Below, piece by piece: positions 26,707 to 35,329 of a stretch of 48,527 nucleotides of DNA. The notes under the pieces were generated by a model that saw only the letters and a program-made list of their open reading frames with translations, was not told the DNA's origin and ran no database searches. Source of the stretch: Opitutaceae bacterium (GTDB taxonomy: Bacteria; Verrucomicrobiota; Verrucomicrobiia; Opitutales; Opitutaceae); contig RGAX01000002.1 in the NCBI GenBank assembly GCA_009919985.1, positions 1 through 48,527 of the forward strand, in the 5' to 3' direction. Made by a program: the position numbers and the translations under genes. The number at the start of each line of letters is the position of its first letter. The first letter of the stretch is position 1.

Positions 26707-28092
26707 TTAAAGCGCGTGGAGGGCGCGCTTGCTGACGGCGAGAGCGGCTTCTTTGACGGCTTCACTCATCGTCGGATGCGCATGAACGGTGCGCGCGAGG
26801 TCTTCGGCGCTGCCGCCGTACTCCATGTGCGTCACGATCTCGCTGATCAAATCGCCGGCGCCTTTTCCGAGAATTTGGGCGCCGATAATTTTGTCAGTCT
26901 TCGCGTCGGCGATGATTTTGACGTATCCTTCGGTGGCGTCGTTGGCGAGGGCGCGACCGTTGGCGGCAAAGTTGAATTTACCGACATTGATTGCGAGGCC
27001 AGCGGCTTTCGCGGCGTCTTCGCCGAGACCAATGGAGGCGACTTCGGGATCAGTGTAAACGACGGCTGGGATAAGATCCCAGTTCACGTGACCGGCTTTG
27101 CCAGCGATCCATTCGGCGACCGCGACGCCATCCTCTTCAGCTTTGTGCGCGAGCATGGGACCGGCGACCACATCACCGAGTGCCCAAATGCCGGAAACAT
27201 TGGTGTTGAGGTGCGCGTCGACTTTGATGCGCTTTTTCTCGTCGAGCTGCACGCCGGCGTGTTCGAGGCCGAGGCTGTCGGAGAACGGTCGACGGCCGAC
27301 GGCCACGAGAACTTTGTCGGCGGGAAAGGAAAGTTTTTCGGTGCCGCGCTCGGCGGTGAGGACGCCGCTGGCGTAGCCGGTGACCTTAGCGCCGGTCTCG
27401 ATTTTGAGGCCTTGCTTCGTGAGGATGCGGGTGAAGTTGCGGACGATGTCGTCGTCGTAGGTCGCGATGATTTTAGGAAGAAATTCGACGACGGTGACAT
27501 CGGCGCCTAGGCGGGACCAGACCGAGCCGAGTTCGAGGCCGATGGCGCCGCCGCCGACAACTACGAGTTTCTTCGGGACGCTGGAGAAGTTGATGGCGTG
27601 GTCGCTGGAGACGACGCTGGTGCCGTCAAATTTCATAAACGGCAACTCGACGGGCGCAGAGCCGGTCGCGATGACGATGTTTTTGGCGGTGAGCATTTCG
27701 TCGCCGACTTTGACCGTTGTGGGCGAGGTGAAGCTCGCGGCGCCGGTGAGTACGGTGATCTTACGGCCCTTTGCGAGTTGGGCTACACCGCCGACCAGCT
27801 TGGTGACAACGTCGTCTTTTTTCTTCAGCAAGGTGGCGAGGTCGAGTTCGACGCCGGACAGTTTGATGCCGTGGGCCGCGGCGTGCGATCGGACGAAGAC
27901 GAATTGCTCGGAGGAATGGAGCAGCGCTTTGCTAGGTATGCAGCCGACGTTAAGGCAGGTGCCGCCGAGGGTGGCGCGTTTGTCGACGAGGGCGACTTTG
28001 AGGCCGAGCTGCGCCGCGCGGAAGGCGCAGACGTAGCCGCCAGGGCCGGCGCCGATGACGATGAGATCGAAGGAAGAAGGAGCGGAAGACAT
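26707..28092 (-). CDS. lpdA: Dihydrolipoyl dehydrogenase (E3)
   Basis: VIGAGPGGYVCAFRAAQLGLKVALVDKRATLGGTCLNVGCIPSKALLHSS, VVGGGAIGLELGSVWSRLGADVTVVE, ALGDVVAGPMLAHKAEEDGVAVAE, HAHPTMSEAVKEAAL. Confidence 0.97.
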   Translation of the reverse strand: MSSAPSSFDLIVIGAGPGGYVCAFRAAQLGLKVALVDKRATLGGTCLNVGCIPSKALLHSSEQFVFVRSHAAAHGIKLSGVELDLATLLKKKDDVVTKLVGGVAQLAKGRKITVLTGAASFTSPTTVKVGDEMLTAKNIVIATGSAPVELPFMKFDGTSVVSSDHAINFSSVPKKLVVVGGGAIGLELGSVWSRLGADVTVVEFLPKIIATYDDDIVRNFTRILTKQGLKIETGAKVTGYASGVLTAERGTEKLSFPADKVLVAVGRRPFSDSLGLEHAGVQLDEKKRIKVDAHLNTNVSGIWALGDVVAGPMLAHKAEEDGVAVAEWIAGKAGHVNWDLIPAVVYTDPEVASIGLGEDAAKAAGLAINVGKFNFAANGRALANDATEGYVKIIADAKTDKIIGAQILGKGAGDLISEIVTHMEYGGSAEDLARTVHAHPTMSEAVKEAALAVSKRALHAL

Positions 28093-28187
28093 GGGAGTTT
28101 TTTTGAACTACGAAGAAACAAGGAACGTAGAACTAAGCTGCGAAGGAGGTGCCTCCGACTGAGCTCTGCGTGGTGGGTCTAAAGGGC

Positions 28188-29384
28188 TTAAACGGCGAGC
28201 AGGAGACGGGCGGGGTCTTCGATGGCTTGTTTGACTTTCACGAGGAAGGTAACGGCTTCTTTACCATCGACGAGTCGGTGGTCGTAGCTAAGGGCCAGAT
28301 ACATCATCGGGCGGATGACGACTTGGCCGTTGAGGGCGACTGGGCGCTCGTTGATGGCATGGAGGCCGAGGATGGCGCTCTGCGGGGCGTTGATGATCGG
28401 GGTCGAGAGCATCGAGCCGAAGGTGCCGCCGTTGGTGATTGTGAAGACGCCGCCTTCGAGGTCTGCGAGGGTGATCTTGCCGTCACGCGCGCGCTTAGCG
28501 ACGTCGCCGATGGCTTTTTCAATGCCGGCCATGCTCAAAGTGTCGCAGTCGCGGATGACGGGAACCATGAGGCCCTTTTCCGTCGAGACGGCGACGCCGA
28601 CGTCGTAGTAATGATTTTCGACGATGTGGTCGCCGTCGATCTGGGCGTTGATAGCGGGGATTTCTTTGAGGGCGTTGACGACGGCCTTCGCGAAGAAGGA
28701 CATGAAGCCGAGTTTGAAGCCGTTCTTTTTGACGAAATCGTCTTGGTATTTGGCGCGGAGGGCCATGACAGCAGACATGTCGACCTCATTGAAGGTCGTG
28801 AGCATGGCGGCTTCGTGTTGAGCGGCGACGAGGCGCTGGGCGATTTTTTGGCGCAGCGGGGTCATCTTGCGGCGCGATTGGCGGGCGCCAGCCAGGAGGG
28901 CGGGCTTCGGGGTCGCCACGGGAGCGACGGTGCCTGGGGCCGCAGGAATGGCTGGGGCGGCGGGTTTTTCGCCGGCGGAGAGCATATCGCCCTTGGTGAC
29001 GCGGCCCGCTTTGCCGGTGCCGGAGACGGTGGCGGGGTTGATCCCGGTTTCTTCGGCGAGGCGACGGACGGCGGGGGAGGCGCTGGCTTCTTTTGTGGCG
29101 GCGGGCGCAGCGGGTGCGGCGGCGGGCGCGGGTGCGCCGGCGGTGGCAGCAGAGTCGATGGTGGCGACGGTTGCACCGATTTTCACTTCAGTGCCGGCGG
29201 CGACTTTGAGGGAGACTTTACCGGCGGATTCGGCGGTGCCTTCGGAGGTGATTTTGTCGGTCTCGAGTTCGAAGAGCGGTTGGTCTTTTTTGACGATGTC
29301 GCCGTCTTTGACGTGCCATTTGGCGAGGACACCGGAGCTGATGGATTCGCCCATGGGCGGGATTTTGACTTCGAGGAGGGACAT
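28188..29384 (-). CDS. sucB: Dihydrolipoyllysine-residue succinyltransferase (2-oxoglutarate dehydrogenase E2)
   Basis: Lipoyl domain ([17 protein letters not shown]), E3-binding ([32 protein letters not shown]), catalytic [34 protein letters not shown]. Confidence 0.97.
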   Translation of the reverse strand: MSLLEVKIPPMGESISSGVLAKWHVKDGDIVKKDQPLFELETDKITSEGTAESAGKVSLKVAAGTEVKIGATVATIDSAATAGAPAPAAAPAAPAATKEASASPAVRRLAEETGINPATVSGTGKAGRVTKGDMLSAGEKPAAPAIPAAPGTVAPVATPKPALLAGARQSRRKMTPLRQKIAQRLVAAQHEAAMLTTFNEVDMSAVMALRAKYQDDFVKKNGFKLGFMSFFAKAVVNALKEIPAINAQIDGDHIVENHYYDVGVAVSTEKGLMVPVIRDCDTLSMAGIEKAIGDVAKRARDGKITLADLEGGVFTITNGGTFGSMLSTPIINAPQSAILGLHAINERPVALNGQVVIRPMMYLALSYDHRLVDGKEAVTFLVKVKQAIEDPARLLLAV

Positions 29385-29440
29385 GGTCAGGAGGTTTCGA
29401 GCGGTTTAAAAAATCTAGGCGTGAGTGAATTTAGAGCGGA

Positions 29441-32215
29441 TCAGAGTGTGAAGGCCTCGTTGAGGAAGGCAGTGAGTTCCAGGCGGTGGAGTGCGAGGTT
29501 GCCAACGGCAGGGGAGGCGGAGGCGCCGCGACCGGCGTAGGTGGGTTTGCGGCCGAAGATTTCTTCCAGCTGCGGAGCGATATAGGACCAAGCGCCCATG
29601 TTCTGCGACTCTTCTTGAGCCCAGATGAGGCGGGCGCTGTGGCCGTAGGCATCGGAGAGTTTGGAGAGGGCGTCACGGTGGAGCGGGTAAAGTTGCTCGA
29701 CACGGACGATGGCGGTGTCGGTGATTTTGTTTTTCGCGCGGTAATCGACGAGATCGTAGTAGACCTTGCCGGAGCAGAGGATGAGTCGCTCAGTCTTTTT
29801 TGGCGCGGCGGGATCGTCGATGATTTCCTGGAACGCGCCGGTGGTGAAATCTTCAAGTTTGGAAACGGCGGCCGGATGGCGCAGAAGGGATTTGGGCGAC
29901 ATCACGACAAGCGGTTTGCGGAAATCGCGTTTCACTTGGCGCCGTAGCGCATGGAAGAAGTTCGCCGGGGTGGTGATGTTGGCGACCTGCATATTGTCCT
30001 CAGCACAGGCTTGGAGAAAGCGTTCGAGGCGCGCCGAGGAATGTTCGGGGCCTTGGCCTTCGTAGCCGTGGGGTAGAAGCAGGACGATGCCGCTGGTGCG
30101 CTGCCACTTGGATTCACCGGAAGAGATGAACTGGTCGATCATGACCTGGGCGCCGTTGGCGAAGTCGCCGAACTGGGCTTCCCAGATGCAGAGCATCTCG
30201 GGGTAATCAAGGGAGTAGCCGTAGTCGAAGCCGAGGACGGCGACTTCGGACAGCAGGGAATTATAAACGCAGAAGCGGGCGGTCGCACCGGGGATGTTTT
30301 TGAGCGGCGTGTATTTCTCGGCGGTCTCGGCGTCGTTGAGGACGGCGTGGCGGTGAGTGAAGGTGCCACGTTCGCAATCTTGGCCGCTGAGGCGGACGGG
30401 CGTGCCCTCGGCGAGGAGGGAGCCGAAGGCAAGGGCTTCGCCAAAACCCCAGTCGATTGAGCCGCCGTCTTTGTGGGCGGCGACGCGGCCATCAAGGAAG
30501 CGTTGGACTTTGGGGTTAACCTTAAACGTTGTAGGGACCGTGGTGAGACCTTGGACAACACGGTCGATGGTGGCTCGGTCCACGCCGGTGGGGACGGCGG
30601 TGTGGTTGTAGCCAGGTTGGAAAACGGCGGTTGAGCCTTTGAACGCGTCGGCCGGTCTCGTTTTGGCGCGTTTGACGATTTTGGCAGCTTCGCGTTCTTT
30701 GGCTTTGGCGAGGTTTTCCTCAAAAGCGGCGGAGTATTCGGCGGTGATAGCTTCCCCTTCCACGGCGGTGATGGTGCCGGCGCCCACGAGTTGCCCCGTA
30801 TAAATGGCGGATACGAGGGGATGCTCAGCGATTTTTTTGTAGAGGATGGGCTGGGTGAAAGCGGGTTCGTCCGTCTCGTTGTGGCCGCGGCGGCGGAAGC
30901 AATACATGTCGATGAACACGTCGCGGTGGAATTGTTCACGGAACTCGAGGGCAAGTTGCGACACCATGCAGACGGCTTCGGGGTCGTCGCCGTTTACGTG
31001 GAAAATCGGGGCCTCGATCATCTTGGCGATGTCGGTGCAGTAGCGGGTCGAACGGGAATCGTGCGGGTCGGTGGTGAAACCGATCTGGTTGTTGATGACG
31101 AAATGAAGCGTGCCGCCGGTGCGGTAACCAGGAAGTTGGGAGAAATTGAGGGTCTCGGCGACCACGCCTTGGCCTGCGACGGCAGCGTCACCGTGAATGA
31201 GCAACGGGAGCACTTTAGTGCGCGTCTCGGTGTCGCCGCGGATACGTTGGCGGGCACGGGCTTTGCCTTCGACGACGGGATTTACAATCTCAAGATGGGA
31301 AGGATTGGCGGCGAGGCGGACTTCGACCTTGGCGCCGGAAGTGGTGGTGAGAATGGACTCGTAGCCGAGGTGGTATTTCACGTCGCCATCGCCAGCGACG
31401 GTGTCGGGCAGGTAATTTTCGGAGAATTGTTCGAAGAGTTGGTCAAACGATTTACGCATGACCGAGCAGAGGACGTTGAGGCGACCGCGATGGGCCATGC
31501 CCATGACGATTTCTTCGACGCCTACATCCGGACTGTGGTCGATGATGGCATCGAGTGCGGCGATAATCGTTTCGCCGCCTTCGAGGGAGAAACGTTTTTG
31601 ACCGACGTATTTGGTGTGGAGGAAACGCTCGAACAACTCGGCCTTGTGGACGCGGCGCAGGATGCGGACCTTCTGGGGTTGGGTAAATTTCGGTTGGAGG
31701 CGCGTGGACTCGATCCGATCCTGCAGCCATCGGCGGCAATCGGTGTCTTGGATGTGCGCGTATTCGACGCCGACGTGGCCACAGTAAGTCTGTTGGAGCG
31801 AGGCGACGATTTCGCGCAGCTTCATCTGGCCGCCGTTGAGATAGGTGCCCGTGTCAAACGAGGTGTCGAGATCAGCGTCGGAGAGGTTGAATTGATCGAG
31901 GGAAAGTTTGGCGAGGGGGGTGGGGGTGGCGCTGAGCGGATCGAGGTGCGCCTGGAGGTGGCCAATCGAGCGGTAAGCGTTGATGAGGTAGTGGACGTGG
32001 GCCTGTTTGAGACTATCGATGATGTTGACGTTGGCGGAGGCGTCGGTGGGGCCGGCGAGAGCGGAGGAGAGGGTGCCGTTGTTGTTGCCGAGGCTGAAAC
32101 CTTGGAAGAAGGCGCGCCATGTGGGGTCGACGGAATCGGGTTGGTCGAGCCAAGCTTGGTACATTTGCTCGATCACGGCAGCGTTGGCTTGGGTCGGGAC
32201 GGACATGGAATTCAT
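29441..32215 (-). CDS. sucA: 2-oxoglutarate dehydrogenase E1 component
   Basis: MGMAHRGRLNVLCSVMRK, GDVKYHLGYES, IHGDAAVAGQGVVAETLNFSQLPGYRTGGTLHFVINNQIGFTT, DYGYSLDYPEMLCIWEAQFGDFANGAQVMIDQF. Confidence 0.97.
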   Translation of the reverse strand: MNSMSVPTQANAAVIEQMYQAWLDQPDSVDPTWRAFFQGFSLGNNNGTLSSALAGPTDASANVNIIDSLKQAHVHYLINAYRSIGHLQAHLDPLSATPTPLAKLSLDQFNLSDADLDTSFDTGTYLNGGQMKLREIVASLQQTYCGHVGVEYAHIQDTDCRRWLQDRIESTRLQPKFTQPQKVRILRRVHKAELFERFLHTKYVGQKRFSLEGGETIIAALDAIIDHSPDVGVEEIVMGMAHRGRLNVLCSVMRKSFDQLFEQFSENYLPDTVAGDGDVKYHLGYESILTTTSGAKVEVRLAANPSHLEIVNPVVEGKARARQRIRGDTETRTKVLPLLIHGDAAVAGQGVVAETLNFSQLPGYRTGGTLHFVINNQIGFTTDPHDSRSTRYCTDIAKMIEAPIFHVNGDDPEAVCMVSQLALEFREQFHRDVFIDMYCFRRRGHNETDEPAFTQPILYKKIAEHPLVSAIYTGQLVGAGTITAVEGEAITAEYSAAFEENLAKAKEREAAKIVKRAKTRPADAFKGSTAVFQPGYNHTAVPTGVDRATIDRVVQGLTTVPTTFKVNPKVQRFLDGRVAAHKDGGSIDWGFGEALAFGSLLAEGTPVRLSGQDCERGTFTHRHAVLNDAETAEKYTPLKNIPGATARFCVYNSLLSEVAVLGFDYGYSLDYPEMLCIWEAQFGDFANGAQVMIDQFISSGESKWQRTSGIVLLLPHGYEGQGPEHSSARLERFLQACAEDNMQVANITTPANFFHALRRQVKRDFRKPLVVMSPKSLLRHPAAVSKLEDFTTGAFQEIIDDPAAPKKTERLILCSGKVYYDLVDYRAKNKITDTAIVRVEQLYPLHRDALSKLSDAYGHSARLIWAQEESQNMGAWSYIAPQLEEIFGRKPTYAGRGASASPAVGNLALHRLELTAFLNEAFTL

Positions 32216-32356
32216 GAAAGGAAGAGTTTGGGTTTAAGGTGACTTGAGCGCAGCGAGCAGGGGTTGAACCGGCGCGCGCGATCTCGCCAATAAGAGATAG
32301 GGTTTATTTAAAGCAGGGCTCGATGGGCTAGACAAGCACGTGGGGGGTGGCTCTGA

Positions 32357-32370
32357 GGGATTGCAATCCC
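32357..32370. promoter_or_regulatory. 14-bp perfect palindrome GGGATTGCAATCCC in the sucA / 32465 divergent intergenic region
   Basis: Exact self-complementary 14-mer in the 249-bp gap between divergent genes. Confidence 0.4.
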
Positions 32371-32464
32371 GCTTAAGGTAGGTAGCAGACGGATTAGTAG
32401 CCTATCTAAGAGTATGGGTGTCGACTCAGGGTAAAAATTTCGTAACTATAACTTTAAAAACATC

Positions 32465-32716
32465 ATGGAAATTCAAATCAAAGCCGCGATCGTTGCTCTA
32501 CTCGCCGCGATTAAGGCTGGGGACGGGCAATCGGTTGCCGAGGAAATGGCGCATTTGGATGATTTTCTGGTCCAAGGGCGGCTCGCGCTGCATCCGCAGT
32601 TGGTGCATTTTTTAGAGAATAGGAGCTACGCCAAAGCTCTGATGTTTTTGGGTGGCGATACCGATATTCCCGTTGGCGTATGTGGTGGACGAGCGGCGCG
32701 AAAGGCGGGGGCTTAA
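32465..32716 (+). CDS. Hypothetical protein, 83 aa, directly upstream of the SUI1/YciH gene
   Basis: ORF MEIQIKAAIVALLAAIKAGDGQSVAEEMAHLDDFLVQGRLALHPQLVHFLENRSYAKALMFLGG...; stop 2 nt before the next ATG, suggesting an operon. Confidence 0.65.
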   Translation: MEIQIKAAIVALLAAIKAGDGQSVAEEMAHLDDFLVQGRLALHPQLVHFLENRSYAKALMFLGGDTDIPVGVCGGRAARKAGA

Positions 32717-32718
32717 CC

Positions 32719-33117
32719 ATGGCGCGCGGTGATAAAGTAGCGACTGACGGCGGCGGGTCTTTGGGGCATAATCCCTTTGCGGCGTTGAGTGGTGCTGGTT
32801 TGCCGAATGTGCCGGTGTTACCCATTGCGATCGGCGCGGTGACGTCCGCAACCCCGAGCAAGCCCGAGAAAAATCGCGGCCGCGTCGATGTGCGACGCGA
32901 GACCGGCGGACGTGGCGGCAAGACCGTTACCGTAGTCGACGGTTTCATCGGCATCGGGCTGCCCGAAAAAGAACAGCTCTGCAAAAAAATGCGCGGCGCG
33001 TGCGGTTGCGGCGGCACCGTCAAAGAAGGCCGCATCGAGATTCAGGGCGATCAACGGGAAACGATAGCACGTATTCTAAGCGAGGCGGGTTTTCGTGCCG
33101 TAATGGCTGGAGGTTAA
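32719..33117 (+). CDS. yciH: SUI1/eIF1-related translation initiation factor (YciH family)
   Basis: RVDVRRETGGRGGKTVTVVDGFIGIGLPEKEQLCKKMRGACGCGGTVKEGRIEIQGDQRETIARILSEAGF; start MARGDKVATDGGGSLGHNPFAAL at 32719. Confidence 0.9.
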   Translation: MARGDKVATDGGGSLGHNPFAALSGAGLPNVPVLPIAIGAVTSATPSKPEKNRGRVDVRRETGGRGGKTVTVVDGFIGIGLPEKEQLCKKMRGACGCGGTVKEGRIEIQGDQRETIARILSEAGFRAVMAGG

Positions 33118-33120
33118 CTT

Positions 33121-33161
33121 CGATTAAGCTCTTAGCGCTCAGAGTGCGAAGAGCTTAATCG
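33121..33161. terminator. 13-bp perfect inverted repeat between convergent yciH and metF; probable bidirectional stem-loop
   Basis: CGATTAAGCTCTT (33121-33133) / AAGAGCTTAATCG (33149-33161), 15-nt loop; U-tracts are weak. Confidence 0.45.
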
Positions 33162-33196
33162 CTCCTTTGGTCTCAGTATTGCGCCAGTTCATAATC

Positions 33197-34120
33197 TTAA
33201 GCTGCAAGGCCGGCAGTGAGGGCGAGGGCGCCTTTGGCGCGATTGAGGATGTACAGGTGGTAGCCTGGGGCTCCCTGCGCTAAAAGGTCGCGAATCTGTG
33301 AGAGGGCCCAGTCGATCCCGATCGTTTCAACGACCTCGGTGTTTTCGGCGGCGACTTCCAGGCGGGTAATAAGTTTCTGAGGCAAGTTCGTGCCACACAT
33401 AGCGGTGAAACGCTGAATTTGTTTTAGCGAGAGAACAGGCATAATACCAGGCACGATGGGAACGTTGATCCCGGCGGCACGGCATTTGTCGACGAAGCGG
33501 TAGTAGATGGTGTTGTCGAAAAACAGCTGCGTCGTGATGAAGGCGGCGCCGGCGTCGACTTTGCGCTTGAGGTTGGCGAGGTCGATTTCGAGCGAGGGGG
33601 CTTCGGGGTGTTTCTCGGGATAACCGCCCACGCCGAGGCAGAAATCGCTGTGCCGCGATTTAAGCAGTTCGACCAAGTCGCTGGCGTAGCGGAGGCCGTC
33701 TTTGTAAGGGGTGAATGCGGTTTCGCCCTTGGGCGGATCGCCGCGGAGCGTCATGATGTTGCGGAAACCGCTGGCGTGAATGCGGTCGGCAACCGTGGAG
33801 AGTTCTTCACGCGAGTGGCCGACGCATGTGAGGTGCGGCATGACAGTGAAGCCGAAATCGCGTTTGAGAAAATCGCAGACTTGCGCGGTGCGATCGCGGG
33901 TCGTGCCGCCGGCGCCGTAGGTGACCGACACGAAGTCGGGGTTCATGCGTTTCAGCGCGGTGGCGGTGGCGCGGAGAGCTTCGACGCCAGCGTCGTCCTT
34001 GGGCGGGAAAAACTCCAGAGAGCGCAGTGGCCGGCCAAGAGCAAAGAACTCGGAAATCGGGCGATCCGTCGATGCGGCGGGGACGGAGACGGGCGCGGGG
34101 ATCTTAGGCTCGTTTAACAT
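33197..34120 (-). CDS. metF: 5,10-methylenetetrahydrofolate reductase
   Basis: LEFFPPKDDAGVEALRATATALKRMNPDFVSVTYGAGGTTRDRT, MPHLTCVGHSREEL, LRGDPPKG, AAFITTQLFFDNTIYYRFVDKCRAAGINVPIVPGIMPV. Confidence 0.96.
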   Translation of the reverse strand: MLNEPKIPAPVSVPAASTDRPISEFFALGRPLRSLEFFPPKDDAGVEALRATATALKRMNPDFVSVTYGAGGTTRDRTAQVCDFLKRDFGFTVMPHLTCVGHSREELSTVADRIHASGFRNIMTLRGDPPKGETAFTPYKDGLRYASDLVELLKSRHSDFCLGVGGYPEKHPEAPSLEIDLANLKRKVDAGAAFITTQLFFDNTIYYRFVDKCRAAGINVPIVPGIMPVLSLKQIQRFTAMCGTNLPQKLITRLEVAAENTEVVETIGIDWALSQIRDLLAQGAPGYHLYILNRAKGALALTAGLAA

Positions 34121-34123
34121 AAC

Positions 34124-34152
34124 ATATCAACACATATGAAAATGTTGATACG
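34124..34152. promoter_or_regulatory. Inverted repeat immediately upstream of metF, candidate operator
   Basis: TATCAACA (34125-34132) / TGTTGATA (34143-34150), perfect 8-bp arms with 10-nt spacer, imperfectly extendable; ends close to the metF ATG (34120, minus strand). Confidence 0.5.
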
Positions 34153-34174
34153 TGTAAAGGATCGAGTTTTTTGG

Positions 34175-35311
34175 CTAGGGTTCGTTAGCGGAAGGCGAGG
34201 TTTGGGTAACTTCAAAAAGATTGCCGGAGTTTTGTGGGAGGCTGGTGAAGGAGTATTCGGGGATCTGAAAGGTGCGTTTAGCCATGAGGGCGTTAATGAG
34301 GTTATTTGAATCGCTGTGAATGATGCTTACGAAGACCGGCCCAGCGGGGATCGTTTCGAATTCTGGTGTTGGAGGTTTGGCGGGTTCGATTGGCATTCCG
34401 TTGGCTGATTTATTGGCGAGTTCCGCTGCAGAACCTAGGGCAGAAAGTCCCGTCTTGGCGTCGGCCACAGGGGGCTTGATTTTCTTTTCCTCGGGTTTGC
34501 GGCCAATAGAGATTTTAAGGATTTTCTTGTCGAACGTCTCGATTTGGAAAATGCGCGCGTGGGCTTTGGCGGCGAGAGAGTTGGCGTCGGCGAGTTCAGT
34601 GGTGTCGCTGAAGCGTAGGCTGGTAAGGGTGTTGAGCGTCTGGGTGAGGGCGTCGGATTTTAATTTTTGTCCGGTCGGCGTGGCGGTGGTTGTCCAGGGA
34701 TCTTCTTTTTTAGCGCGCTTAAAAATGATGCGTTCATCACCTGAAAACGGAATTTCGATCTGAGCAATTTCGTCGGGTTTGACGCTGAGCAGTTCGGTTT
34801 GGGCCCAATTTTTAGGTTCCAGGTCTGGGTAGGTATTGAATGCGGCGAGGTAGGCTTTGCTTTCTTTACCGAAGCGCAGGAAGCGACCGCCGGTTTCTGA
34901 GGTTTTACCAAGGGCAATGACTGTAAGCTCTTTGGCGGATGCATCGAGGACAGTGATGTGCGTGTCCTTGAACTCAAGCCGGTCGATTCGGTCGGGGTTG
35001 GTGGTGACGAGGCGTGTTAGCTTGGTCTCGGCGAGTTCTGTGACAAAGCGGGCGATTTTAGGGAAATCAGCGGGGAAGTCGTAATACGATGGGACGCACC
35101 ACGCGCCGGCAGGGTCGCGTTTTAGGGTCAGCGATTTCCCGGCCTCGGTGAGCCGAATTTCGGCGATTTTTTCGGCGGTGGTGGTGGTGAGGAGGGGTTG
35201 GCCAAGGCGGGCGTCGGCCGAATGAGCAGGCGCGGGGCGGCGAACGATAAAGACGAGGGCGGAAACCGCGGCGAGGAGTGCGACGATGAGGAGTAGTTGC
35301 TTGAGTTTCAT
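34175..35311 (-). CDS. DUF4340 domain protein
   Basis: Signal/TM N-terminus (LLLIVALLAAVSALVFIVRRP), AEKIAEIRLTEAGKSLTLKRDPAGAWCVPSYYDFPADFPKIARFVTELAETKLTRLVTTNPDRIDRLEF; at the end of a gld-like ABC operon. Confidence 0.85.
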   Translation of the reverse strand: MKLKQLLLIVALLAAVSALVFIVRRPAPAHSADARLGQPLLTTTTAEKIAEIRLTEAGKSLTLKRDPAGAWCVPSYYDFPADFPKIARFVTELAETKLTRLVTTNPDRIDRLEFKDTHITVLDASAKELTVIALGKTSETGGRFLRFGKESKAYLAAFNTYPDLEPKNWAQTELLSVKPDEIAQIEIPFSGDERIIFKRAKKEDPWTTTATPTGQKLKSDALTQTLNTLTSLRFSDTTELADANSLAAKAHARIFQIETFDKKILKISIGRKPEEKKIKPPVADAKTGLSALGSAAELANKSANGMPIEPAKPPTPEFETIPAGPVFVSIIHSDSNNLINALMAKRTFQIPEYSFTSLPQNSGNLFEVTQTSPSANEP

Positions 35312-35329
35312 CGGTGAAAGGAGAGGCGA

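Noticed and set aside
28145-28160. GGAGGTGCCTCC palindrome between lpdA and sucB
   Set aside because: Short and G/C-rich with a 2-nt centre; likely chance or simply part of the intergenic leader.
28149-29540. 463-aa + strand ORF opposite sucB
   Set aside because: Gly/Asp/Glu-rich shadow of sucB; no domain pattern, and sucB on the minus strand is unambiguous.
30791-32242. 483-aa + strand ORF opposite sucA
   Set aside because: Same type of shadow ORF over an unambiguous 2-oxoglutarate dehydrogenase E1.
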